Below, piece after piece: positions 35,419 to 42,049 of a stretch of DNA of 64,000 nucleotides; position 1 is the stretch's first letter; each line of letters begins with the position of its first letter. The stretch is from Zeimonas sp003577305 (GTDB lineage Bacteria > Pseudomonadota > Gammaproteobacteria > Burkholderiales > Burkholderiaceae_E), in contig SZOX01000008.1 in NCBI GenBank assembly GCA_030263385.1, positions 40,416 to 104,415 on the forward strand. The letters run 5' to 3'. The position numbers and the translations under genes were made by a program. The notes under the pieces were generated by a model. That model worked only from the letters and a program-made list of their open reading frames with translations. It had not been told where the DNA came from and did not search any database.

Positions 35419-35487
35419 GCCTAACCCTTCCATCGAGAGGACGTCGCCCGGCAAGCCGGGCGCCGCCTCTCATGTCAAACGTTATGC
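35419..35487 (+). repeat. attC: attC10
   Basis: R'' GCCTAAC (35419-35425) and R' GTTATGC (35481-35487), 69 bp; R'' is the inverse of the cassette 10 start GTTAGGC. Close relative of attC8. Confidence 0.9.
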
Positions 35488-35504
35488 AGCAATGGAGACG
35501 GCCC

Positions 35505-35533
35505 TTGCCATCTATACGTCATTGACGTATAGT
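35505..35533 (+). promoter_or_regulatory. promoter with perfect palindromic operator, cassette 11
   Basis: A -35 TTGCCA (35505-35510), 17 bp, -10 TATAGT (35528-35533). Arms CTATACGTCA (35512-35521) and TGACGTATAG (35523-35532) are perfect inverses around one T. The matching structure in cassette 14 is at 37343-37361. It is the likely binding site of the encoded XRE repressor. Confidence 0.7.
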
Positions 35534-35540
35534 CCACACG

Positions 35541-35866
35541 ATGCTCTCGTTCATCGAAACGCCGCTCTTCACTCGGCTTGTCTACGACTACCTGTCTGAC
35601 GAAGAGTACGCAGCGCTCCAAGCTCATTTGGCACAGGACCCAGAGTCCGGAGAGGTGGTTCCGGGCTCAGGCGGCGTAAGGAAGTTGCGCTGAAGTTGCG
35701 CTGGGGTGTGGCAGGGCGGGGCAAGCGCGGCGGCGTACGGGTCATCTACTTCGCACGAGCCGCGAAGGGTGTCATTTGGATGTTGACGATCTACGCGAAG
35801 AATGAAACCGAGAACATCCCGGCTCATGTTCTACGCAAGATCCGGCAGGAGCTCAGCGATGGCTAG
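35541..35866 (+). pseudogene. cassette 11: RelE-like toxin gene, frameshifted by an 11-bp tandem duplication
   Basis: The frame opens MLSFIETPLFTRLVYDYLSD and stops at 35691-35693 after 50 codons. The cause is visible: AAGTTGCGCTG occurs twice in tandem (35682-35692 and 35693-35703). Removing one copy restores a 104-residue protein that continues RWGVAGRGKRGGVRVIYF and LTIYAKNETENIPAHVLRKI, a RelE/HigB-type toxin paired with NadS-like antitoxins. Its 3' end overlaps the intact antitoxin gene by 8 bp. The cassette 14 homologue aligns along its whole length. So the toxin is off while promoter, operator and antitoxin are intact. Confidence 0.85.
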
Positions 35867-36134
35867 GACTGATCGGAATATCGGTGCGGAAATTCTGGAA
35901 GGGATTCGACAGATCAAGAAGGGGGAGATCGGTCGTATCACGACGATTCCATCGGTGGCAGAGATTCGGGGAAAGACGGGTCTGTCGCAATCCGAGTTTG
36001 CCAGGTTGATCGGAGTTTCGGTACGTACGCTGCAGGAGTGGGAGCAGGGAAGGCGTGCGCCTTCCGGCGCCGCCCGGACGCTTCTGATGATGGCGGATAG
36101 GAATCCCAAGGCGTTGCTGGACGTTGCTGCATAA
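35859..36134 (+). CDS. cassette 11: XRE-family antitoxin (NadS-like)
   Basis: A 91-residue antitoxin of the NadS/HigA type. The N-terminal helix DRNIGAEILEGIRQIKKGEI is followed by the helix-turn-helix TGLSQSEFARLIGVSVRTLQ (about 45-64) and WEQGRRAPSGAARTLLMMAD, the family hallmark. It should repress through the palindrome at 35512-35532. The gene is intact although its toxin is frameshifted. The stop is inside attC11. Confidence 0.9.
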   Translation: MARTDRNIGAEILEGIRQIKKGEIGRITTIPSVAEIRGKTGLSQSEFARLIGVSVRTLQEWEQGRRAPSGAARTLLMMADRNPKALLDVAA

Positions 36135-36194
36135 CAGGTTGCTCAAGCGGACAGCGCGCCTGCGGCGCGCCGCCGCTGAGCGCCAACGTTAGAC
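36129..36194 (+). repeat. attC: attC11
   Basis: R'' GCATAAC (36129-36135), R' GTTAGAC (36188-36194), 66 bp, nearly identical to attC6. Confidence 0.88.
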
Positions 36195-36224
36195 CTCACC
36201 CCTGAACAGCTGGGACCGTGATAT

Positions 36225-36641
36225 ATGCAGCGCCCTTTCATCTGGTCGAGTGTCGTCGGAGCTCTCGTATGGTTAATCGTCTGCATCTCCAGTGGCTTTG
36301 TCGTACTGGCACGGCTTGGTGAATATGGTTCCGTCATTCAACCTTTGATCGGCGCAGTGATGGGGCTCCTCGGGGCACTCACTCATGTTCTCCTATCTCT
36401 TTTCGATCGCTTCCGTCGTCTTGGCTTCGTGGGTCGCGGCTTTCTGAACTGGTTATTCGCGTACTTGCTACTAGTCGCCATAGGAGCGCTATTCACGAAC
36501 TACAAGATTGCCCAGACCAACCCCAATTTCTGGCCAGAGGCAGCGAAGCTCCTCATCCTCTACACGGGAGCGCCAATGTTGGGCGTGGCACTGTTGGTCG
36601 CTCTGATCACGAACATGAAGGGCGGCCCAGATGAGGTCTAA
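36225..36641 (+). CDS. cassette 12: small integral membrane protein
   Basis: A 138-residue membrane protein with four hydrophobic helices (about 7-28, 40-62, 76-94 and 110-130) and a basic loop DRFRRLGFVGRGF after the second. No family recognised. The gene begins 36 bp into the cassette without a strong ribosome site. Its stop TAA is part of the attI-like junction GTCTAAAACACGTTAGAC, as this cassette lacks a normal attC palindrome. Confidence 0.7.
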   Translation: MQRPFIWSSVVGALVWLIVCISSGFVVLARLGEYGSVIQPLIGAVMGLLGALTHVLLSLFDRFRRLGFVGRGFLNWLFAYLLLVAIGALFTNYKIAQTNPNFWPEAAKLLILYTGAPMLGVALLVALITNMKGGPDEV

Positions 36642-36653
36642 AACACGTTAGAC
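36636..36653 (+). repeat. attI-like core / collapsed attC at the cassette 12-13 junction
   Basis: GTCTAAAACACGTTAGAC: arms GTCTAA and TTAGAC around AACACG. AAAACACG|TTAGACC is identical to the true attI crossover at 28019-28033, and the whole resembles the attI1 core. No long imperfect palindrome is present, unlike every neighbouring attC. Confidence 0.65.
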
Positions 36654-36656
36654 CGC

Positions 36657-36685
36657 TTGTTGCGTGATGCGCAACATGCTATACT
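36657..36685 (+). promoter_or_regulatory. promoter and operator of the higBA cassette 13
   Basis: A -35 TTGTTG (36657-36662), 17-bp spacer, -10 TATACT (36680-36685), and the inverted repeat GTTGCG/CGCAAC (36659-36675) across the -35 and spacer. The GTG start is 6 bp after the -10, so the mRNA is probably leaderless. Confidence 0.6.
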
Positions 36686-36691
36686 TGTGAT

Positions 36692-36970
36692 GTGATCAAG
36701 TCGTTTCGGCACAAGGGCCTGCGCAGGTTCTTTGAGACCGGCAGTGCGTCGGGCGTTCAGGCCAGCCATGCCAAGCGGCTCCGGATGCAACTTGCCGCGT
36801 TGGACACATCCCAAAGCATCGAGGACATGGATGTCCCGGGATTCCGGTTGCATCCTCTCAAAGGCGAAATGCGCGGGCGGTGGGCAATCTCGGTTAGCGG
36901 CAACTGGCGACTGACGTTCGAGTTCCGGGATGGGAACGCGTACGTCCTGGACTACGAGGACTATCACTAG
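36692..36970 (+). CDS. higB: cassette 13: HigB-type mRNA interferase toxin
   Basis: A 92-residue HigB/RelE-family toxin. It begins MIKSFRHKGLRRFFETGSAS, the typical HigB N-terminus, and has LDTSQSIEDMDVPGFRLHPL near 38 and GRWAISVSGNWRLTFEFRDG near 62, where Arg and aromatic residues of the active face lie, then VLDYEDYH at the end. The start is GTG. It overlaps the following higA by a base or abuts it depending on the start chosen. All key segments are present, so it looks intact. Confidence 0.92.
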   Translation: MIKSFRHKGLRRFFETGSASGVQASHAKRLRMQLAALDTSQSIEDMDVPGFRLHPLKGEMRGRWAISVSGNWRLTFEFRDGNAYVLDYEDYH

Positions 36971-36975
36971 TGACC

Positions 36976-37263
36976 ATGCATAACCCTCCCCACCCTGGCG
37001 AGTTCATCATCGAGGTCTACCTCGAGCCCAACGGCGTCAGCGGTCGCGAGCTTGCGGAAAAGCTGGATGTCGCAGCTTCTACTCTCAGCCGAATCCTCAA
37101 GGGTGCCAGTCGAGTCACCCCGGAGATGGCTCTCCGACTTTCCAAGGCCATTGGTCGATCTCCCGAGAGTTGGCTGGCCATGCAGGACGCTCACGACCTT
37201 TGGGCGGCGAGGCAGCAGGTCGATCTGAAGCGAGTCGGCAAGCTCAAACTGGCCGCGGCCTAG
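36976..37263 (+). CDS. higA: cassette 13: HigA-type XRE antitoxin
   Basis: A 95-residue HigA-family antitoxin: MHNPPHPGEFIIEVYLEPNG is the family start, then the helix-turn-helix VSGRELAEKLDVAASTLSRI (about 21-40) and ILKGASRVTPEMALRLSKAI, and SPESWLAMQDAHDLWAARQ. A GTG at 36970 could add two codons. It pairs with the HigB toxin upstream. The stop is inside attC13. Confidence 0.93.
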   Translation: MHNPPHPGEFIIEVYLEPNGVSGRELAEKLDVAASTLSRILKGASRVTPEMALRLSKAIGRSPESWLAMQDAHDLWAARQQVDLKRVGKLKLAAA

Positions 37264-37317
37264 CGATTCATTCAAGCCGACGCCGCTTCGCGGCGCGGCT
37301 TAATTCGGACGTCATGC
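37258..37317 (+). repeat. attC: attC13
   Basis: R'' GCCTAGC (37258-37264) and R' GTCATGC (37311-37317), 60 bp. Both cores deviate from RYYYAAC/GTTRRRY, but the arms TTCAAGCCGACGCCGC and GCGGCGCGGCTTAA pair well. Confidence 0.75.
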
Positions 37318-37342
37318 CTCAGCGGCGCGGCCGCTGGACGGA

Positions 37343-37361
37343 TATACGCCTTAGGCGTATA
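37343..37361 (+). promoter_or_regulatory. palindromic operator, cassette 14
   Basis: Perfect arms TATACGCCT and AGGCGTATA around one T, matching the cassette 11 operator in size and position. A -10 TATAGT (37358-37363) overlaps it, with a weak -35 TGGACG 17 bp upstream. Confidence 0.68.
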
Positions 37362-37369
37362 GTACAACC

Positions 37370-37681
37370 ACGCTCACGGTCGTCGAGACCCTCCTCTTCC
37401 AGAAGCAGTGGCCGCTCTATTGGACTGAGGAAGAACGGGGCGAGTTTGCAGCTTTCATCGCGGAGCGTCCCGACGCCGGAGATGTGGTGACTGGCTCAGG
37501 CGGTATCCGCAAGGTGCGTTGGAGCCGTGCTGGCACAGGCAAGTCCGGTGGGGTAAGGGTGATCTACTACGTGCGCACGGCGGAGGAAGACCTTGTCTTG
37601 CTGACGCTGTACGCGAAGTCGAAGACCGACAATCTCACCGGCGCGAAGTTGAAGGAGATCCGTCGTGCCCTCGAAGAGTAA
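37370..37681 (+). CDS. cassette 14: RelE-like toxin with ACG in place of the start codon
   Basis: Homologue of the cassette 11 toxin. The frame reads (ACG)LTVVETLLFQKQWPLYW and then DVVTGSGGIRKVRWSRA, KSGGVRVIYYVRTAEEDLVL and TLYAKSKTDNLTGAKLKEI. Aligned with cassette 11 (MLSFIETPLF), the Met position is ACG at 37370-37372. The first conventional start is GTG 37484, which would remove 38 residues of the conserved core. So the toxin is probably silenced or made at very low level from ACG. The frame is otherwise open; its end overlaps the antitoxin gene. Confidence 0.7.
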   Translation, partial: TLTVVETLLFQKQWPLYWTEEERGEFAAFIAERPDAGDVVTGSGGIRKVRWSRAGTGKSGGVRVIYYVRTAEEDLVLLTLYAKSKTDNLTGAKLKEIRRALEE

Positions 37682-37979
37682 ACCCCTGACCGAAGCGCAA
37701 TTGCGCGCGTATGAGTCCAAGCGCGACTTGGCAGTCGAATTGCTGGAGTCTGTGCAGCAAATGAAGGCCGGAAAGACGCAGGTCGTTTCCTCGCCCGCGA
37801 TCGAGGCCCGTGAGCGCACCGGGCTATCTCAATCCCAGTTTGCCAAGCTCCTGGGCGTGTCGGTGCGCACGTTACAGGGCTGGGAGCAAGGCCGAAAGCA
37901 GCCGAGTGGTGCTGCCCGAACGCTACTCGCGATCGCACGCAAGAACCCGAAGGCACTTCTGGCCGTCGCAGGCAAGTAA
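37665..37979 (+). CDS. cassette 14: XRE-family antitoxin (NadS-like)
   Basis: A 104-residue antitoxin with a GTG start, similar to the cassette 11 product. The helix-turn-helix is TGLSQSQFAKLLGVSVRTLQ (about 58-77), then WEQGRKQPSGAARTLLAIAR. N-terminal KSKPLTEAQLRAYESKRDLA is longer than in its relative. It overlaps the toxin end by 17 bp. It should bind the palindrome at 37343-37361. Confidence 0.9.
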   Translation: MPSKSKPLTEAQLRAYESKRDLAVELLESVQQMKAGKTQVVSSPAIEARERTGLSQSQFAKLLGVSVRTLQGWEQGRKQPSGAARTLLAIARKNPKALLAVAGK

Positions 37980-37990
37980 CGAGGTATGAG

Positions 37991-38104
37991 GCATAACAGG
38001 TCGTTCGACGCGGACACGCAGCGACGTTGCGCCGCAGGCGACGCAGGTGAGCTTTCGCCTCGCGGCGCAATGCAGCTGCGTGCCGGTCAACTCCGACGTT
38101 ATGC
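37991..38104 (+). repeat. attC: attC14 (long form, 114 bp)
   Basis: R'' GCATAAC (37991-37997), R' GTTATGC (38098-38104). Arms GACGCGGACACGCAGC and GCTGCGTGCCGGTC pair, with TTGCGCCGC / GCGGCGCAA inside. Confidence 0.88.
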
Positions 38105-38123
38105 ATCAAGAAGAGTGTGATTT

Positions 38124-38933
38124 ATGAGGCGGCTTGAAGGGAAAGTTGCTCTTGTTACAGGAGCAGCAAGGGGGATTGGAGAAGCAATCGCCCGGGCTTT
38201 CATCAACGAAGGGACAAGCGTCTATCTATCGGACATTAACGATGAACTTGGCATTAACACGGCTAAGAAGCTGGGTTCATTTGCAAAGTATGTTCATCTT
38301 GATGTTCGCAATGAGCAAGACTGGAAATCGGTTATCCAGTCCATTGCCAGTTCTCATGGCGGCATAGATATCCTTGTTAACAATGCCGGGATTACAGGAT
38401 TTGAGAGTGGGGATTTGGTTCATGACCCAGAAAACGCCAGCTTAGAGGCGTGGCGGTCGGTTCATCAAACCAATCTCGATGGAGTGTTTCTTGGGTGTAA
38501 GTACGCGATCAAGGCAATGCGTGCAAGAGGTTCTGGGTCAATCATCAACATCTCTTCACGCTCAGGGCTTATAGGAATACCAGGCGCAGCAGCCTACGCT
38601 TCATCAAAGGCCGCCGTTAGAAATCACACTAAGTCTGTTGCGCTCTACTGCGCTGAACAGGGTCTACGAATTCGATGCAACTCCATTCATCCAGCTGCAA
38701 TTCTCACCCCGATGTGGGAGCCCATGCTGGGTAATGGCCCCGATCGGGAGGCCAGAATGGCTGAGGTCGTCAGTGATACACCTTTGCGTAGGTTCGGGTT
38801 GCCTGAGGAGGTGGCTGCATTAGCAGTACTGCTTGCTTCGGACGAAGCCACCTACATGACGGGCACGGAGTTGAATATCGATGGTGGCATCTTGGCAGGA
38901 TCAGTTGCCAGTCCAAGTGTCGGAGACGCATAA
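38124..38933 (+). CDS. cassette 15: short-chain dehydrogenase/reductase
   Basis: Classical SDR of 269 residues that would oxidise or reduce an alcohol/ketone with NAD(P). Cofactor motif VTGAARGIGEAIARAF (about 11-26), NNAGI near 87, catalytic Ser near 144 (INISSRSG), Tyr158 and Lys162 (YASSKAAV), and the C-terminal TGTELNIDGGILAG. It resembles cyclopentanol/3-alpha-hydroxysteroid-type dehydrogenases, but the substrate is unknown. Base composition is markedly AT-richer than the chromosome, which fits a recently captured cassette from another host. The stop lies in attC15. Confidence 0.92.
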   Translation: MRRLEGKVALVTGAARGIGEAIARAFINEGTSVYLSDINDELGINTAKKLGSFAKYVHLDVRNEQDWKSVIQSIASSHGGIDILVNNAGITGFESGDLVHDPENASLEAWRSVHQTNLDGVFLGCKYAIKAMRARGSGSIINISSRSGLIGIPGAAAYASSKAAVRNHTKSVALYCAEQGLRIRCNSIHPAAILTPMWEPMLGNGPDREARMAEVVSDTPLRRFGLPEEVAALAVLLASDEATYMTGTELNIDGGILAGSVASPSVGDA

Positions 38934-38986
38934 CAATTCGTTCCAGCGGGCGCGCTAAAGTGCGCCGCTGAACTCAAACGTTGGGT
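38928..38986 (+). repeat. attC: attC15
   Basis: R'' GCATAAC (38928-38934), R' GTTGGGT (38980-38986), 59 bp; arms TTCCAGCGGGCGCGC and GCGCCGCTGAACTC. Confidence 0.88.
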
Positions 38987-39024
38987 GGACTGATGACCAC
39001 TACGTTGATCCGGTAGCTGAACCC

Positions 39025-40269
39025 ATGGAAGCCGACGAACTCAACCTGCTATTCGAGGTTTTCGAGGACGCACCCCGGCAGGGTCCCGGAAGCATCGAGA
39101 CCACCCGCCACGCGCTGCGTTTGTTGCCCGACTCCCTGCGGGTGGAGCGTGTGCTCGACCTGGGTTGCGGCACCGGCGGCTCGACCATCGTTCTCGCCCA
39201 ACACACCGGAGCACACGTTACTGCAGTCGACATCCATCCACCTTTCCTGGCGGCGTTGCGAGCGCGGGCCGGAGAGCTCGGTCTCGCCGACAGCATCACG
39301 ACGGTTGCCGCGGACATGGCAGACGTCACTTCGCTCGGCACCGGCTTCGATCTGGTCTGGGCCGAGGGCAGCGCATACTCGATCGGCTTCGAGAATGCCC
39401 TGCGAAGTTGGCGACCGTTGCTCCGGTCAGGCGGTTGCCTCGTCGTGACCGAGCTCGTCTGGTTTGTCGCCGAGCCAGCCGAGCGCGCGCGTGCCTTCTT
39501 CGCGGACGAGTACCTCGACATGCGGGACGAGGCGACGCGCATTGATCAGGCGCGTGATGTTGGTTACGAACTTGTTGGTTCGTTTCGCCTGCCTGCCGAG
39601 GACTGGCGCGCGTACTACGCCGGCCTCGAAGCGCCCCTACGCGAAGCGATCTCGCGGCGCGGCGACCGCGAGATCTACACGACCCTTCAGCTTGAGCGGG
39701 AGATCTACGAGACCTGCGGCGACGACTATGGGTACCTGTGTGCATGGCCCTGCAGATCATGGCAGAACCAACGTGCAGACCCGAGGCCGCCCGACAAGCC
39801 GATGCAGCAGACCGGCCTTCGGCCGGCCGCTGATCGGCAAGACGTTGGGCGCCACGACGGAAGCCCTGCTGCCCACTCTGGCAGAAGCCACAATAGCCCG
39901 TTCGCGCCAGCCGATCACATCACACTGGCCGTGCAAGCCTTGTCCAACCAATTTCGAGGTAACCCGATGCAAGATCAAGCTGTTTCCATGGCCGTTCGCA
40001 AGATTGCCCGCATCACCGGCAAGTCCGGTCAGAGCGAACAACTCCGACTCGCGCTTGCCAGGCTGGAAAGCGCCACACGTCACGAGCCAGGTTGTGTCGA
40101 GTTCACGTTCTTCCAAGCCATCTCCGACCCGGACTCGTTTGTCCTGCTGGAGCACTTCATTGATCAGTCGGCCCTTGATGCGCACATGCAGCTGGAGCAC
40201 ACGCGCGCCTTCTTCAGCGCCCAGTTGCTTGATTCGGTGACCGCAGTGGACGTTCCGCGCCTGAGCTGA
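39025..40269 (+). CDS. cassettes 16-17: SAM-dependent methyltransferase reading in frame through attC16 into a monooxygenase domain
   Basis: An uninterrupted frame of 414 codons. Residues 1-235 are a class I methyltransferase: VLDLGCGTGGSTIVLAQHTG near 48 is the SAM loop, VTAVDIHPPFL near 72 the acidic strand, FDLVWAEGSAYSIGF near 112. Residues 256-276 are encoded by attC16 (39789-39850). The rest includes a linker and the antibiotic-biosynthesis-monooxygenase domain described separately. The expected end of the methyltransferase seems lost: after YGYLCAWPC the frame looks wrong and another frame would stop inside attC16, so a small indel near 39735 may have created the read-through. Whether the fusion is made is unknown. 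Confidence 0.75.
   Translation: MEADELNLLFEVFEDAPRQGPGSIETTRHALRLLPDSLRVERVLDLGCGTGGSTIVLAQHTGAHVTAVDIHPPFLAALRARAGELGLADSITTVAADMADVTSLGTGFDLVWAEGSAYSIGFENALRSWRPLLRSGGCLVVTELVWFVAEPAERARAFFADEYLDMRDEATRIDQARDVGYELVGSFRLPAEDWRAYYAGLEAPLREAISRRGDREIYTTLQLEREIYETCGDDYGYLCAWPCRSWQNQRADPRPPDKPMQQTGLRPAADRQDVGRHDGSPAAHSGRSHNSPFAPADHITLAVQALSNQFRGNPMQDQAVSMAVRKIARITGKSGQSEQLRLALARLESATRHEPGCVEFTFFQAISDPDSFVLLEHFIDQSALDAHMQLEHTRAFFSAQLLDSVTAVDVPRLS
39789..39850 (+). repeat. attC: attC16 (degenerate R'')
   Basis: R'' GCCCGAC (39789-39795; one change from GCCCAAC), R' GTTGGGC (39844-39850), 62 bp, arms CAGACCGGCC / GGCCGGCCGCTG. The methyltransferase frame passes through the whole site. Confidence 0.75.
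39967..40269 (+). CDS. cassette 17: antibiotic biosynthesis monooxygenase (ABM) domain protein
   Basis: The native gene of cassette 17, in the same frame as the upstream methyltransferase. ATG 39967 follows GAGGTAACCCG, a fair ribosome site. The 100-residue product has the ABM ferredoxin-like pattern: VRKIARITGKSGQSEQLRLA, RHEPGCVEFTFFQAISDPDS, FVLLEHFIDQSALDAHMQLE, then HTRAFF. Members include quinol monooxygenases and heme-degrading enzymes; the substrate here is unknown. It may be made both alone and as the tail of the fusion. Confidence 0.8.
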   Translation: MQDQAVSMAVRKIARITGKSGQSEQLRLALARLESATRHEPGCVEFTFFQAISDPDSFVLLEHFIDQSALDAHMQLEHTRAFFSAQLLDSVTAVDVPRLS

Positions 40270-40294
40270 TGGTTCTCGCGTCGCCAGCGGTGCC

Positions 40295-40372
40295 GCCCAA
40301 CCCTTCGTTGCACCGGACGTATTGCAGCGGGCCGCGCCCGCTTCTGAACGGCGGTGAACTCAAACGTTGGGC
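40295..40372 (+). repeat. attC: attC17
   Basis: R'' GCCCAAC (40295-40301) and R' GTTGGGC (40366-40372), 78 bp, exact inverses of each other and of the cassette 17 start. Confidence 0.9.
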
Positions 40373-40387
40373 GTCTCAGAGGAGGCC

Positions 40388-41191
40388 ATGAGCGGTACCC
40401 AAATCGACTACGACAGCGTCGCGGAGATCTATGATCTATACGTGACGGCGGACTACGACATTCCGTTCTTCCTGCACGAAGCGACAAACGTCGAGGGACC
40501 GGTTCTGGAGTTGACCGCAGGCACAGGGCGGCTTTCGCTTGCGTTGATCCAGGCGGGGGTGCAACTGACCTGCGTCGATGGATCCCGAGGGATGCTTGAT
40601 GTCCTGTTGCGGAAACTGAGGGATCGTGGCCTCAGCGCGGAAGTCCTGTGTGCCGATGTCTGCAAGCTGGCACCTCGCACACGCTTTCAGCTTGCGCTAC
40701 TGCCGTTTCAATCGTTCATGGAAATCATAGGCGAGCCGCGCCAGCGTCAGGCACTTTCGGCAGTGTTCGCGTGTTTGGCCCCGGGCGGTCGTTTCATCTG
40801 CACGATGCACAATCCCGCCGTTCGCCGAGCCCAGGTAGATGGAACATTGCGTCTCGTTGGACGGTTTCCGACAAGGGACGGAACCCTAGTCGTTTCCGGC
40901 TTCGAACAGGGCGGGCAACCTCTGGTGAAGCGGCTCCAATTTTTCGAGTTCTTCGACATTGACGGACGGCTGCGCTCGAAACAGGTGCTGCAAATGGAGT
41001 TCGAATTCGTCGAAAGAGATCATTTCGAGACTATGGCGCAAGACGCGGGATTCCATATCCTCGATCTCTATGGAAACTATGATCGTTCTCTGTTCGACGC
41101 AGGCAGAAGTCCGGTGATGATCTGGATGCTTCAGAGGGCAGACGCCCAACCATCCGTTGCAACGGACGCGCCGCAAGCGGCGCGCCGCTGA
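40388..41191 (+). CDS. cassette 18: class I SAM-dependent methyltransferase
   Basis: A 267-residue methyltransferase with VLELTAGTGRLSLALIQAG (about 38-56) as the SAM loop, LTCVDGSRGMLDVLLRKL next, and FQLALLPFQSFMEIIG near 103. Typical of small-molecule methyltransferases with a Tyr-rich N-terminus (YDSVAEIYDLYVTADYDIPF). It has a strong AGAGGAGG ribosome site. The last 15 codons (QPSVATDAPQAARR) are encoded by attC18, as in the brnA of cassette 5. Confidence 0.9.
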   Translation: MSGTQIDYDSVAEIYDLYVTADYDIPFFLHEATNVEGPVLELTAGTGRLSLALIQAGVQLTCVDGSRGMLDVLLRKLRDRGLSAEVLCADVCKLAPRTRFQLALLPFQSFMEIIGEPRQRQALSAVFACLAPGGRFICTMHNPAVRRAQVDGTLRLVGRFPTRDGTLVVSGFEQGGQPLVKRLQFFEFFDIDGRLRSKQVLQMEFEFVERDHFETMAQDAGFHILDLYGNYDRSLFDAGRSPVMIWMLQRADAQPSVATDAPQAARR

Positions 41192-41206
41192 ACGGAAACG
41201 TTAGCC
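41144..41206 (+). repeat. attC: attC18 (overlaps coding sequence)
   Basis: R'' GCCCAAC (41144-41150), R' GTTAGCC (41200-41206), 63 bp, arms GCAACGGACGCGCCGC and GGCGCGCCGCTGAAC. R'' is the inverse of the cassette 18 start GTTGGGC. Confidence 0.9.
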
Positions 41207-41230
41207 CGACATGGGAAGGAAGGGAGCACG

Positions 41231-41935
41231 ATGCGAGACTTGACATTCGTATTGATCCCGGGTGCAGGGGGTAGCGCGTGGTATTGGCATCTGGTCGTGC
41301 CAAAGCTGCAGCAGCGCGGATACTCAGCTATACCGGTCGCGCTTCCCGCGGCTGACGATTCGGCTGGCTTGGCCGACTATGCAACCGCCGTTGTCCGGAC
41401 GGTCGGCAAGCGCAACTCGTCACGGTTGGTTCTCGTCGCCCAATCGCTAGGTGGTTTCACCGCGCCCTTGGTCTGCGAACAGCTTCCGGTCTCCCTTCTG
41501 GTGATGGTCAATGCGATGATCCCCAAGCCGGGGGAGACACCCAGCGAATGGTGGCGAGACACCGGTTACTACGAGGCCAAGCGGCAACAGAACCATCGCA
41601 ATGGCCGCGATGCCGATGCACCGTTTGATCCACTGTTCGAGTTCTTTCATGACGTGCCACAGCCGGTCATTGACGAGGCCTGGGCGCAAGGCGAGCCGCG
41701 ACAATCGGAGGCGGTATTCAACTCGAAGTGCAACTTTGCGCGCTGGCCGGCAATACCAACCCGCGTCCTCGTTGGTCGCGATGATCGGTTTTTCCCGATC
41801 GAGTTCCAAAACCGCGTGGCACGCGACCGTCTCGGAATCACGGCGGACGAGATGCCTGGCGGCCATCTGGTCGCTCTCAGTCAACCAGCGGAACTGTCGG
41901 CACGGCTACTTGCCTATGTCGACAAGCTGAATCCG

Positions 41936-41941
<6 letters not shown>
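41231..41941 (+). CDS. cassette 19: alpha/beta hydrolase
   Basis: A 236-residue hydrolase of the salicylic-acid-esterase/MenH-like group. Oxyanion loop FVLIPGAGGSAWYWHLVVP at 6-24, nucleophile AQSLGGF near 69 (Ser), acid GRDDRFFP near 187, and catalytic His in PGGHLVALSQP near 210. The C-terminal His-Leu-Val segment is typical of the group. It has an AAGGAAGGGAG ribosome site. Esterase activity is likely; substrate unknown. Confidence 0.9.
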
Positions 41942-41995
<54 letters not shown>

Positions 41996-42014
41996 CTCGG
42001 GAGCCATACACACG

Positions 42015-42032
42015 TATGGCATAAACGCCATA
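42015..42032. promoter_or_regulatory. palindromic operator, second copy (cassette 20)
   Basis: TATGGC and GCCATA around 6 bp, the same as at 30504-30521, 18 bp before the truncated brnT. Confidence 0.6.
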
Positions 42033-42049
42033 CCATGCTATCGTGGTGC

